Position numbers and translations under genes: made by a program. DNA of 64,000 nt from Aphelenchoides besseyi (Eukaryota > Nematoda > Chromadorea > Rhabditida > Aphelenchoididae): positions 11,842,001 to 11,906,000 of the forward strand of contig JAMPIQ010000002.1 of NCBI GenBank assembly GCA_024699855.1, written 5' to 3'. Under the pieces are notes generated by a model. It worked only from the letters and a program-made list of their open reading frames with translations, had not been told where the DNA came from and ran no database searches. This document shows positions 41,081 to 52,437 of the stretch, piece after piece (the first letter of the stretch is position 1; every line of letters starts with the position of its first letter).

Positions 41081-43819
41081 ATGGTCTATGGACCGCGGAC
41101 GTGGGTACCGTTTGGGTTTGGACTTATCTGCGGTACCTTCTTGGCACTTGTTTTATTCACACCAAAAGATGTTTCAACAATACAAATCGAGTCACCGGAA
41201 GTACAAATTTCTGAGAATTGGAAAGTACAATTACAAAAACCAAATTCAGTGCCTATTGTTCAGCCAAATCAAACACCAAAAGTAAAATCTTCGGAATCAT
41301 TCTGAACTTATAAGTTTGTAGGTTATTCGAGCGAGATTTGCAGCAACAGAATTGGGTATTCGCGACAAACTGATGGTTGTAATGCTTGCACAGTCGGGCC
41401 TCAGTGTTACGTTAAATGCATCAATTGGTGGCTATGTACCACGACTTCAAATTTACGCTGATGCGGCGCGTATCGATGCAGATATGAGTGCTTTAACCAA
41501 TTTGCTTCCTTATCGTTTAAATGGTGTCAACGGTCAACGAGCTCACATCCACATACTCAACAGCATTTTCGACCATGTAATTTTATTTACTTTTGACTCT
41601 GAACTAACAAAAACAATCATAGGCGTTACACGAAAGTTATGATTGGTTCTATTTTATGCCCGATACAACATACGTGAATCCGTTTGAGTTAATGCGACTA
41701 ACATCGTCATTGAATTGGAATCGGCCGGTGGCATTAGGACATGCAGATTCCAACGGCAATTGTATCTTTCAAGCCGGAGTTTTGCTATCGAACGCGGCTA
41801 TGCAACTGCTAATTCAGTTAGTTTGATAGATAGTGGGAGTTGAATGATAATACTCTTTAGACAACGACATCAATGCAACACGATTCTTGCCACTTCCGAT
41901 CATCAAGCTTTCGAAATGTGTGTGCGTCATGCAACGGGTTTAACTTGTCATCAAACGGAACAAGTAATAGGAAACTGAAAAAATTTACGTTAACGAACAT
42001 TCAGAATCAAATGTATCGTTGGTGGCGAGTTGAAGAAAGTGGAGAAACTGGCTCCGCTGTACACGATCATGTTCATTGGTTGGCAACTTCTCGTGAATTC
42101 AATTCGAGTTTAAGCGTCTCGCCGCTACTCTCAGAACAAGATGCGGTTACATTGCACAAGCATTTTGTAAGCGTAGAAGTTGAACAAATAGGAAGACAAA
42201 CAGTGGAAATTGAAAAACAAGTGCGAATATTTGCAAATGAAACATCACAAGGTCCCTCATGGCCTGTTGGAGCTCTGCCACCAGCTCGGCCGCCAAGTCG
42301 TTATCAGGTTCCCGTTTGGGAGTATTTCACTGATCTTGAGATTTTCCGCAACGAACCAAACCAGAATACTCGTCCATTAACGGGCAACGACGCACTTGAC
42401 ATTCGTGAAGTAGTGGCAGTGGCGCGACGCAAAATCGAAGTCGAGTTAGAAGATGGAGATGCGCCGGTTGAAGAAGTCTTTAATCCACGACTCATGGAAT
42501 TTGTTAAATTGCGTAATGGCTACCGAGTTTTTAATGCTTTGCGTGGTATGGAATATATTTTGGACCTTGAGTATCGACATGTCCGACCCAAAGTTTCGAG
42601 ACTTGAAAATGGTGCTACGATTTTGAAAAGAGTTCGAGTTTGTCGTCCGATTCATTTCACGGAGCTGTTGCATCAGGTACTGTTTAATTTAGTGTTTATT
42701 CGAATTATCAGTTGGGTTTTAGGTACCATACGTTAAGGAGGACACTGATATCACAATTGTTGTCCCCGTCGAATCAAGCGACGAAGCCGAAGCTGCGAGA
42801 TCTCTTCTCGGTCGACATATGCGTCTTTGTCTATCGGCCTTAACGATGATAGATAGTCGGCAAACGCGATTGGTACTTGCAGTTCGTGGACTCGACCAAA
42901 TTACGACTCGTCGTTTAAGCGAAGAGTTGTTGCATTTGAAACGAAAGTAAGTTATTCGTAGTATTTAGTAGCCATATTGAATTAGATGCAAGTCTTGGCA
43001 GACAGATACGGCTTTGTTGCCTCTTCGACCACAAAGTAATGCGATGATTGAAGCAGCCGCTTTGGACGAAGCAATCGATCATTTCGGTCAACAAATGATC
43101 TACGTTCTACTTTCACCGCATGCCGATTATCAACGTGAATTTCTTGATCGCGTACGAATTAACACGATTCGTCATTTTCAAGTAAGTTTACACAACGTCT
43201 TCTATACTTATAATTGTAGGTCTTCTTTCCAATACCTTTCGCCGAATTCCATCCACTTGTTGTTGGTATGGATCGACTGTTCAACAAAGCGAACGAACAA
43301 CGCAGTCAGGCGAACAGTTTTGCGATCAGAAAGTCGAACACTACAAACGATTCCGGCATCTCGTTCGACATTACTACTGCTGAAGCCTTAGCATCAAGAA
43401 TGGAGTACTTGCGCTCTGCAGTTCCCAATGCAGTCAATACACGACCATTGGTTGTGCATAAGGATCGCGGTTTCTTCGACACGAATGACTTCAATATTGT
43501 TGCACTTTATGGTATTGATTACATTAATGCACGCGGTAAATTAGCTCAAAAAGCGGCAGATGGCGATGCAACACGGCTTCTCGATCTCTCTGCAATATTC
43601 CTCGGCCAATCTGAAGTTCATTTACTGCGTACAATCGAACCGTCACTTCGAATTCGTTATCACGCACGTACGTGCAGCACCGATCTCAGTCCGGCAGATT
43701 TGGCTCGCTGTCAAGTGAGTCGCAAACAGTCGTTTGGAGCAAAAGCTCAGTTAGCGAATACGCTTTTCGGAAATCTCGATGACTTACAGTTATTGCGTGA
43801 ATCCGAAAATTTGTCGTGA
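41081..43819 (+). CDS. mig-22: Chondroitin polymerizing factor (CHPF / MIG-22-like)
   Basis: A type II Golgi protein of the chondroitin synthase family. MIG-22/CHPF works with SQV-5/CHSY to extend chondroitin chains. Exons are 41081-41281, 41322-41576, 41623-41816, 41861-41963, 42005-42676, 42723-42946, 42986-43181 and 43220-43819, giving 814 aa, close to the known length. A single hydrophobic anchor lies at about 8-27 (WVPFGFGLICGTFLALVLF). Where an active synthase has a DDD/DxD motif, this has YFMPDTTYV, the same degenerate PDTTY as CHPF, followed by a conserved GLTCHQTEQ stretch. The C-terminal half, with GVRLENGATILKRV-like and FFPIPFAEFHP segments, is the second glycosyltransferase-like domain. 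It also lacks an obvious DxD near RGFFDTNDFN. This fits the non-catalytic partner rather than SQV-5. The ATG follows an acceptor by 22 nt. Confidence 0.9.
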
Positions 43820-44641
43820 TTTACATTTCAACACAAATTTCTATTACGTCCACACGGGTTTTCTGTTCTTTCCCCGACAGAATGCTTTCCAATAATTTTC
43901 TCGATTGTACTGTAGATTTCCAGTATTTTAGTTCGTTGTCATGATCTGCATTCTCTAGTCCTGCTTTCATACTTTTTAGGTTCTTTCTTACAATCGCTAA
44001 ATCCACAGTTCCCGATGCATTCTATTCTGCACTTAAATACGCAATCACATCTCGTGTTTTGCTCAAATGGGTAGTTGCAAATGTTTTATTGTCTCAATAT
44101 AAAAACGGTTCTTTCTATTGCAGTATTAGCTCAAATGCATAATCATCGTATTCGAGACTATTGAATAGCCTGAGAGGCTATTTTTTGGTTTCCCTTTCAT
44201 TTCGTTGTTCTTTCACTTGCGTTTCATCTTTCATTTTACATTTTGTTTAAGCGAACTTGCCATTCACCTTGTTTTTCGTGTCATATTTGTTGTTTTGTGC
44301 GTTTAGTTGAATAAATAGCCTTACAACTAGTTACTAGTAAGTTAACTTTGTCCACAACCAAATGGTATTTGTGTTCGAAATAACTGCAGTTTTCTTGATC
44401 AAAAAAGCTCAACAAAAGTGGATTTGAAGTCCATTGACGTCAAAAAAGCTTCAAATCGGATTGCTAGTCTTTGCGTCGAGGTCGTTGAATTGTTGTCTCT
44501 CAAGTGGAAACGAGTAAAAACAGTGAATCGCGTGGTGTTTTGCCAAACGAGAATGAAAATCAACTAGTCGTCGAGTAAGCTAAACACGTACACTTGTAAA
44601 TATTTACAAAATCTTAATGTGATGTTAAAAGGTGTCCTAAG
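43820..44641. other. Intergenic region between MIG-22 and synergin-like genes
   Basis: Contains a possible upstream coding exon of the synergin-like gene. A gtaagc donor at about 44575 and a ttaaaag acceptor just before 44631 would splice in phase, adding NENENQLVVE before CPKMWDHAN, but no start codon was found for it. A minus-strand frame at 43821-44006 is noted elsewhere as unsupported. Confidence 0.4.
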
Positions 44642-45869
44642 ATGTGGGATCATGCGAATAAAAAGTTCTCGTGGTTCACGAAAAACATCGGCCAAAACAG
44701 CGCAAGCGCACAGAATGGTGGTATGTTGTTTCTGTTGACAATCGAGGTTTTCGAAACGTGTTTTCAGGAATAAAAAGTGGAATTATACCGCCAGCATTAG
44801 TGCAAGAAAATCGGGTCCCACAGTTTTATCGAGATGCGATTGTTGAGTGCGGGGCCGACTCGCCAAATAAACAACCGAACACCAACGAAGTGATCTCGAT
44901 GATGTGGCGCTCGGAATTGACGGAATCAGTGCTGAACGCAATATGGAATTCGATCAGTGGGTTTGCAAACACACAACTCAGTCGTTCCGAATTCTATTCG
45001 TGTTTGGTTCTGATAGCATTGGCTCAGGTTCGTTGAGTGCTTGAAGTCTTGAATGTTTGTAAAATGATTGAATTTCTAGAAGAATTTAACGATTGCCGAC
45101 CTGAGCGCCTTGTCCAGTTTGCCTATTCCTCATCTGTCATCAGTGAAACCCAAAGTTTCGTCACTTAAACGCTTCAAAAAAGATTCCGTTCTTTCGAAAC
45201 CCAACGGTCATCTCCTCAAAACGCTGCATCCGGTTTTCACGGAAACAAACGTGAATTTGGACGATGATCTAATCCTCTTTGATGCCAACGATTCCAAGCC
45301 ATCACCCGCTCCGTCTGTGGAAAAAGGTAGCAGTTTTACGGTATAGACGCTCAATTGTTTTTGCTTTAGAACGAAATCCTGTTGATTTGGATTTGTACTC
45401 TACAACGAATGAAACTTCTTCGCACAAAGACCTTTTGCCGATATGGGAGCAAGTTATTACAAAAGTTTTCGAACTGTTTTCGTCCATTCAACAAACCAAT
45501 TCGAAAATGTTGGATGCTTTCTATACGGAAAAGGGACACTTGTATTTACAATCGCTGTACACTATTGAACAAATCGTCAAGCGTATCTATCGAAGTGCCA
45601 GGGAGTGCAATTCGAGCGGTGACTTAGTTTCGCGATGTGAAATTCTTATCGAAATTTGGTGCAATCTCTACGCTCTTTTGGATGATCGTATATCACTGGA
45701 GAAGCGAAGAGAGTTACAACGAACCGAACATTTTTGCAACATTTGTGGCACTCAAACCAACATCGACAATACGCACTTCGACAAACGAACTGAACTCTTC
45801 TACCATGTGTCATGTGCTAACTTTTGGTTGAATCAAGTTAGTGGCCATTTACCCGGAACGTCTCCATGA
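44642..45869 (+). CDS. Synergin-gamma-like EH-domain protein
   Basis: A probable homologue of gamma-synergin (SYNRG), an AP-1-associated clathrin adaptor accessory protein at the trans-Golgi/endosomes. Exons are 44642-44720, 44768-45027, 45080-45326 and 45370-45869, giving 361 aa, much shorter than vertebrate SYNRG. An EH domain sits at about 50-113 (NTNEVISMMWRSELTESVLN, AIWNS, SRSEFYSCLVLIALAQ). A short Ser/Pro linker with acidic DDDLILFD (an adaptor-binding-like patch) follows. The C-terminal third has the helical region DLLPIWEQVITKVFELFSSI and a CNIC...FYHVSCANFWLN motif, which is the hallmark end of synergin. The four Cys/His positions suggest metal binding. Calcium-binding residues of the EH hand are largely absent. 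Coding may extend upstream into an unfound 5' exon. Confidence 0.75.
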
Positions 45870-46235
45870 ATTTATTTATGCATTTCTTCATTACAACGGG
45901 TTCCCTTATCATACACTTCACACAGAGAACAGCTTCTAAACTTTAGTCATCCACTAAGTCAGGCATATCATGTTTTGCCGGTGAATTTCATTGTATTGCT
46001 ATAAAAAGAAATCAATTTATATCGTTAGAAACTTATAAATGAACGTGGACATAAGAGAAATACAAAACTTAGTTCTGGTTAAAAGCAATTTGGAAGAGAT
46101 CACTTGGTTGGAACTTAATCTAACGTTTCTTGTTTTAATTAAGGAGACGAAACATTTTGAGTTTTAGAAGAAAAGTCGTGCATTCAAAGAATAAGAGCAA
46201 AAAGAACTTTAAGAATCTAATTGTCGTTTATACGA
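45870..46235. other. Convergent 3' region
   Basis: Between the synergin-like gene (+) and the FGSSTPR gene (-). AT-rich, no gene seen. Confidence 0.45.
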
Positions 46236-49213
46236 TCAATCAGTTGGCAGGTCGTTTGAGTTCGAATTGGACGTTTCAACGTTGTTTTCCACTGGTTGCT
46301 CGGCGACAACATGATTACTGAAAGCAAATCTGTTAATTTTGGAGCTTCGAAATGAATGTGTGATGCAAAACAAACGTGCACTCAAGCAATTTTACATACG
46401 CAATAGATTTCAGTTCTGTTAAGAGCGAACAAACGGACAACACAACACGCGTTTAGCCAAAATTTATGAATTGCATCGTTAGCTAATGAACTCCATCAAA
46501 TGTTCGAAACGACTCCCAACTGTTTAACTCGAAACAAGAAGAGTCCCATTGGTTCAGATTCCCGTACAAGTTTTTTGGTTGCTTCATTTTCAATAAGTCA
46601 CACATAAGAACAATTGACCGAAACAACTGAATTTTCGAAACGTATCTTCCCATTGAAACGTCAATAACACAAAATGCAAAGCAACAAAGACATTGCCGCT
46701 CAATGTACTTTTTTTGACTATTCATAGCCACTTGTGCAACATCAACTTGCACCGGATGACTCAGCTGAACATCCTCTGATAAGGCCATTAGCTCGGTGTC
46801 CGGAGCGCGAACTAACGGCCCAGAAGTGATTCCTTCTTCTTCTTCGTCATAGTAGCTAGCAGTCACCTGTTTGCCTCCAATGTCGTGTTCAAGTTCTTCA
46901 GAACGCTCGAAAATTAGTTCGCTATCCGTTTCGATCACATGATTTACGATCGGCTCCTAAACTTGTTTCTATTTTCAAAGTTTTATGCAAAGATTCTTTA
47001 CCTTTACTTGCTTTTTAGGCGCGTCATTAGGTTTGGATTTCGTTGGCGACGTCGCCGTTTTATTCGCCGTAGGTGCCCATTCTTTTCGCTGTCCGCGATC
47101 CATCTTAATATCCGGTTCGGAAGCCGCTTCGTCCTCATCGTCTTCATCAGGCGGACTTTTCGAGTGCGCGTCTGGTCTACTGGTATGTGGTACGGGCGGT
47201 AAGTTGACGCGGGCGTGACGAGTACGAGCTTCACGAGAAGTTGCCGGTTGTTCGGTTTTTGGTTTGGCATGTTGATCTTCAAATGTAAGCGATTTCACGG
47301 AATCTCCTTGAAGATTGCGCAACGAAGAAACGGTTTGTGATCGTTCTTTTCGTGGCAGTTTTGCGTCGTAGGTACGATGGCGAGTTGGTATCTTGACATG
47401 ATGTGACCATTCGCGTGGTGTCGACGAACCGAAAACGAACGTTTTTGTGCCTTTGGGTACACTTTTAGATCGAGCTAAAAAAATCAGTGAATTAGGGAAA
47501 TAGTACGAAGTAATAAGTTTTGATTCCCTACAACCGTTATGTTAACAGTTCTCTTATTGCTATCTATCTTGCAATTACTATGCAAACATGTATAGAACAC
47601 GTCAATTTCTTCGTTTCAAGTATTCAAACAAACTAAAAAGTTTTCGAACTCTAAGTCGATGCGGAGCGGTGGGACGGCCAACGAATTATTGTCCCAAATG
47701 GCGCGAACTTCTTCGTCAGTTGACAACTGTTGACGCGAACAAACGTACACGCGCAGCCGCTCAAACGTATACAACTGACAAAATTTTTTAAACCGTGCTC
47801 ATCACGTCGTGCCCTTCAGCTCATTCCCACACGTCTCTGGATGTGCAATTTAAGCACGCTGTGCTGAATTCCTTTTCTATTCTAATGTAAATTCCCCAAT
47901 TTTCGCAGTTCTACGACCAATAACCGTGAAGAACGGTCAGAAGTGAACTCAATAGGATGCAGTTAACACATCGGTTGGTGAATGCAAACCTTTTCGAAAA
48001 CATGGAACATTCCAAGCAACGTTTACTAATGAAAGCGAATTGTTCCTCTATTGTCATTTTGGAAACCGCGAATTTTAATCGCTTTTTGTTCAATGAAATT
48101 AAAGTGCGAGTTTTAGATTCTAAACATCAACCCGTTTATTGAAACCATTTGTGGGGACCTAATCGATGGCCTACTCAATCGTCGACCCCGCTATCGATAA
48201 TCGATGAATGTCCTTTTAATCGTCTTCTTTGTTAACATGTTTTGTTTGGTATTCGGCGTGTTCCTTAGCTGGTTGGACATACGACTATATGGTTCTGGTC
48301 TGTATTTGGCTCTCGTTTCAACGGTCACACTTGTTATGTATGATCATTAATGAGAGAGCTAGTAATTCGTTGATTACTTCAGTGTTCTCGCATTCTGTTT
48401 GGTTGGAAACGACGAGCAAACGGAGCCAACCGTAGCTAAAAGAATGTGGTCCAAGTCGCAACAGACGATTCGTCGGTTCCGTTATTCCGCATACAACGCG
48501 CGACGTAATAGCATTGATGAGCAGGCGAACAACAAAAAAGTTAGTTTCGGTACGGTCACCGCCACAAATCGCGCTATCGCATCGTCTATCAAAGTGGAAT
48601 CGAGTGCACCGCGAAAACCAACTAATGTGCGTTATACTCTTCCGTTCGATGATGATAATACCACTTCCTCGCCCACACCCACAGCGTCCACAAGTGAACC
48701 GGTTGCCACTGTACAAACCGATCATCATCATTGCATCGTTCAGTTTCATTCCGACAACATCTCAAACATTTTGCCACCACAGAATTACGAAAACACCGTC
48801 ATTTATTTGTAATTTGATTACGCAAATCAGCACTTCATCAATGCAAACTATTTTATCCGATCTCAAAAGTAGAACTCATGAGATTGATCTCTTTAGCGAA
48901 CTTGTTTTTTAAACTCAATTATAAAGAAATAAAGTTAATTGTGGCTTTGTCTGAATACAGTAGTCAAATCATTCACTGAGTTTCTATACTCGTAATTCAA
49001 AATTGCATATGATCTCGTAAACAATTAATCCCAAGATATTTTTGATAAAGAAATCTCTGACTTACCATTAGGATTATGCATATTCCTAACGAATGGTCTC
49101 ACATCATGTACGGCGTCTGATGCCAACGCTTCGAGAACACTGGATTTATCCTTCACCTTATGATGTGACAGTTCCCGTGGCGTGGAGGAGCCGAATACGT
49201 AGCCTTTACGCAT
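46236..49213 (-). CDS. Unrecognised protein with duplicated VFGSSTPRE motif
   Basis: No known family was recognised. Exons on the minus strand are 49213-49066, 47474-47002, 46956-46709 and 46317-46236, joining in phase into 316 aa. The first two exons each carry the same motif: KGYVFGSSTPRELSHH at residues 3-18 and KTFVFGSSTPREWSHH at about 60-75. The near identity of the two, in separate exons, implies an ancient internal or exon duplication. After these the protein is charged and apparently unstructured (PPDEDDEDEAASEPDIKMDR, Lys/Pro-rich stretches) and ends in an acidic part with EELEHDIGG and SYYDEEEEG. No signal peptide or membrane segment is present, so a cytoplasmic or cytoskeletal role is possible but unproven. 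An acceptor (gaccatag) 24 nt upstream of the ATG could join a further 5' exon in phase, adding VVDRTVQ. Intron 1 (47475-49065) contains another gene on the opposite strand. Confidence 0.65.
48204..48812 (+). CDS. Small two-transmembrane protein nested in an intron
   Basis: Not recognised. Exons 48204-48337 and 48383-48812 join in phase into 187 aa. The splice converts two separate frames into one and rebuilds a second hydrophobic helix across the junction, good evidence that it is real. Segment 1 is about residues 4-25 (LLIVFFVNMFCLVFGVFLSW); segment 2 is about 33-53 (YLALVSTVTLVIVLAFCLVG). A basic Ser/Arg stretch follows (QQTIRRFRYSAYNARRNS), then a Thr/Ser/Pro-rich tail ending ENTVIYL. The tail is probably cytoplasmic, with basic residues next to the membrane. 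AATAAA at 48928 lies 115 nt after the stop. The whole gene is antisense within intron 1 of the FGSSTPR gene. An upstream exon with further membrane segments cannot be excluded. Confidence 0.6.
48928..48933 (+). other. Polyadenylation signal AATAAA
   Basis: AATAAA about 115 nt downstream of the nested two-TM gene's stop codon, on the same strand. It supports an independent transcript inside the opposite gene's intron. Confidence 0.5.
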
Positions 49214-50813
49214 TTGAACCGTTCGATCAACCACAGACTATGGTCAAAATGCCTGCAACAACAACACTCGATTTATGGCTATAACTCCGGAAGTTGAGCA
49301 CAAAGTTGGGGACTCTTGTAAAAAACGAGGGCGTTTCGAATCTACACTCTCAAGCACGGTTTCAATTACATAACGCCAGATTTCAATAATGTACACTCGC
49401 AACCTATTCGTAGGCAAAGCGCAGTAAAAACGAGAAAGAAAACGAATGGATGCTCGGCAACATTTTGGAATTGAGTGAAATGAGGAAGGACACTTGCCGG
49501 AAATACTTGTGTGGACAAACCCAAGTCTAATGGTTTCATAAATACACTTGATTTTTCATTAGGATGACCATTTGAAGAACAAGTTGAGCCAAATAAGATT
49601 GTCGATTGATACAAAAAGCACAAGGATATTCGTTAATTAGATAAACAAAATCTAAGTAATGGAAATGCCTGTCAGAAGATTGTTAAGCCCAAAAGACAAA
49701 GAAAGCAATTGTAATAACTTGATAGTGTTTAACAATAATCTATACGATTTTATTGGATGGAAACGTTTTACGACGTCAATTAGAACAATTGCAGTAGAGT
49801 AATGGAGAATTGTGACGCCAAAATGGTTCTGTTTACTCTCGTTTCCGCTCTAGCACATCGACGACGTTAAAAACGAGGAGTTTCACAAAAACCACTGTAC
49901 TTAAAAGTTCAATTGAAGCGACCATTATTTTGTTCACATCCCGCGGTTCTCTGGCTATTCAGTTGTGAGGCCTTTACGCTCACAGACGTGTTGATTGGGA
50001 TTCTAGAGCCGCATTTGCATGTTACAACGAGTCTTTTTACATACCTGGACGAATGAAAAGCAAAAAAAGGCAACAAACTCTGCCATAAAATTCAGTTCAA
50101 TGAACAGAACAAATGGTGGCAATGCGGTTCGGTCGGTCTACTCGAATACACTTTCGTTGTCCATTGAATTACAGCGAATGCTTTCAACCAACTACTGAAT
50201 TAGAGTAAACGACACTTAATAGGTTATTTTGTTCTTGTACAGATAACCAATTCGACTAATTACCTGCTTCTATTTGTTATTTACGGCAAAATTTAATCAC
50301 GATTCCAGCCAATCGAACTCGTTTCAGTCTTTATTTTCGGCACATGAATGCCCATTTAAGATGTAAATAACTTAATTTAGAAGTTTGTTAGTTAGCAGTC
50401 TGAAGTAGGTTAGTCGCTTCTAATCACTGGGAAAGTCGTCGGTTTATTAAAGGCTTTTGAAACAGTAAATTGCACATCGAAATGCGAAATAGCTTTGGGA
50501 ATTTGACAGATCAACACATAATAGATGGCAAATAAATCCGTGAAATTTTGGTGACTAGAATTTTAATGGCAGATGCATCTGCTAAAGTGATTGGATTCAG
50601 CCCGAGAGAAGTATGGCATTGCACTAACTGAAGGCTAGGGTGTGTAGATGAAAACAAAAGGAAAAACGTGTTAGATAGAAGTGTTTTTATTGTAAACAGT
50701 TTGGAGACACGAAGTACGCATCTAGATGATAGCTGGAAGTCACAGGATAGAAGAAGAAAAAAACTTTTTTTGTGAACGTGTTTGCAATTCCCAACATTGT
50801 CCATTCTCTTTGC
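49214..50813. other. Intergenic region upstream of the FGSSTPR gene
   Basis: No gene is recognised. A minus-strand frame at 49366-49623 and another at 50511-50804 lack domains and splice logic. The latter overlaps the V-ATPase c 3'UTR; forward TTTATT near 50686 is a candidate minus-strand AATAAA for that gene. Confidence 0.45.
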
Positions 50814-51430
50814 TTATCCGGATCCGAGGATCAGAGCGACAATCATACCGTAAAGACCCAAGACCTGCAATTAATGTGCTTATTTAAAACAAACGAAATA
50901 ATCGTACCTCAGAGAAAATCAAGATAAGGATCATACCGACAAACAAACGCGGTTGTTGAGCTGTTCCACGAACACCAGCATCACCGACAATTCCAATAGC
51001 ATATCCTGCACCCAATCCGCAAAGTCCACAAGTCAATCCAGCGGCCAATTGAGCAAAACCTTTAAAAAACTATTGATTTGACGTTGTAAATGATAAAGCT
51101 ACCGAGATTCAGCGTATAGCCCTCTGAAGCGGCCTTCACTTTTCCTTTTAAGACCATTGCCACAACCAGACCGTAAATACCGATGATACCGGCCATAATG
51201 ACGGGAATAACCGATCTGAAGGAAAGTTGTAAACTTATTTCAAATAATCGTATTTACTTCATAATCAACTCTGGACGCATGACACCCATCGAACAAATTC
51301 CAACGGCGGATTTGGCAGTTCCATAAGCAGCTCCAAACACCGTGAAGATTTGAGCCGCGGCGGCTCCCATGTATCCGAAGAACGGCGCATAAGCTGCTGC
51401 TTCGGCGGCTTTGAGGTCGTAGGTTGACAT
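50814..51430 (-). CDS. V-type H+-ATPase 16 kDa proteolipid subunit c
   Basis: The rotor-ring proteolipid of the vacuolar proton pump, in endomembranes and some plasma membranes. Exons on the minus strand are 51430-51258, 51215-51103, 51059-50908 and 50864-50814, giving 162 aa, the family's normal size. Four membrane helices are evident. The first half includes [20 protein letters not shown] and GTAKSAVGI; the second includes [20 protein letters not shown] and the helix [20 protein letters not shown]. Glu146 in that helix is the proton-carrying carboxylate. The GxGxG-type packing surface is intact. The ATG stands about 20 nt behind an acceptor (cttggtttag). The last intron falls directly after the essential Glu codon. 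Nematodes have several near-identical subunit c genes, so the specific vha number cannot be assigned. Confidence 0.97.
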
Positions 51431-52437
51431 GGTTGTGTATAAACGCGGACTAAACCAAGCTGCAAAAATTGATGATGACTAATCAAAACGAAAGATCAAG
51501 AGCGACCACGTAGAAGAAAAACAAGCGTTTTGAAAGAACGGAAACTGAACGATGGAAACCCGATAATATCTTGTTAGCCACTAGAAATACGTTCATTATC
51601 ACAGAGCCACTTATTCGTACAATCCATCGGTTAAATAACGGAAATATCAATAAATTGGGAGCAATTATCAATTGGAGATGAGGAGCGACCGAAGACTGAA
51701 GCACAATAGTGAGTAGGCACGGCGAGTAAGGAGACAGAGCGTGCCCATGGCCCGTTTTAAAGATAGCGCCGCTTGAAAACCTTTACGTAAGAGCAGACGA
51801 CGAACAAGCGCAACCGGCCAGCAGCTCTTTGGCCGTGTGTGGAATGAAACCGAAAATCGAAGACCGCCAACGAGAGATAGTATTCGACGCGAAAGACGGA
51901 GCAGAAACATGGTCGACTGCGGTCTTCAATTTGCAATGTGCAAGAAATCTGGGCGAATTGGAACGAGAATTTCCGATTGACGTTGAAGAGAACACGTCGT
52001 TCGAGATTTAAATTCCAATCAAACGATCAGCTAAAGTGGGGATTAAACACTTTTCGGTGTGATGTTTATTTTCTGCTACAAAACAACGGAATGAGGTACG
52101 CGATCGGCTTAGACATGTGAATTTTATTGGAATCCGAAACTGTTTCTTTTGAGTGATCAGTTGAAGCATCTTTTGTCTCGCATCCAAACTCGCGCACCAG
52201 CTATTTCGTTTCTGGAAAGCTGTTGGCTTACTTTCGACTATGCTTCAAAGTTATTCGCCCACACGCGTATTCAAATGACTTTGTGGATGTGACTGCTGAA
52301 CAAACAGAAGTTCGGGCTTTGCAAGAAAAATTTGGGAACAAGCTCCGAATCAACGTCGACAAAGATTTTTGTTTGAAATTGAAACGTTCAATTCGTTTTA
52401 TTTTCGTTTTGTGTATTTCGTTACTTCAGATGCATCA
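51431..52437. other. Divergent intergenic region between V-ATPase c (-) and SQV-3 (+)
   Basis: About 1 kb. A plus-strand frame at 51844-52011 could encode about 55 residues, but it has no homology signal and no acceptor fit, so it is not called. Probably a shared promoter region. Confidence 0.4.

Noticed and set aside
43821..44006. Minus-strand frame reading like a helical protein (LKYWKSTVQSRKLLESILSG)
   Set aside because: It has no ATG in its first part, overlaps the MIG-22 3'UTR, and no upstream exon could be joined to it. A last exon of an unseen gene remains conceivable.
47957..48142. 61-codon plus-strand frame just upstream of the nested two-TM gene
   Set aside because: It is in a different frame from the gene, ends before it, and no donor joins the two.
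51844..52011. About 55-codon plus-strand frame upstream of SQV-3
   Set aside because: No homology, no acceptor fit, and a minus-strand frame overlaps it; likely leader or promoter sequence.
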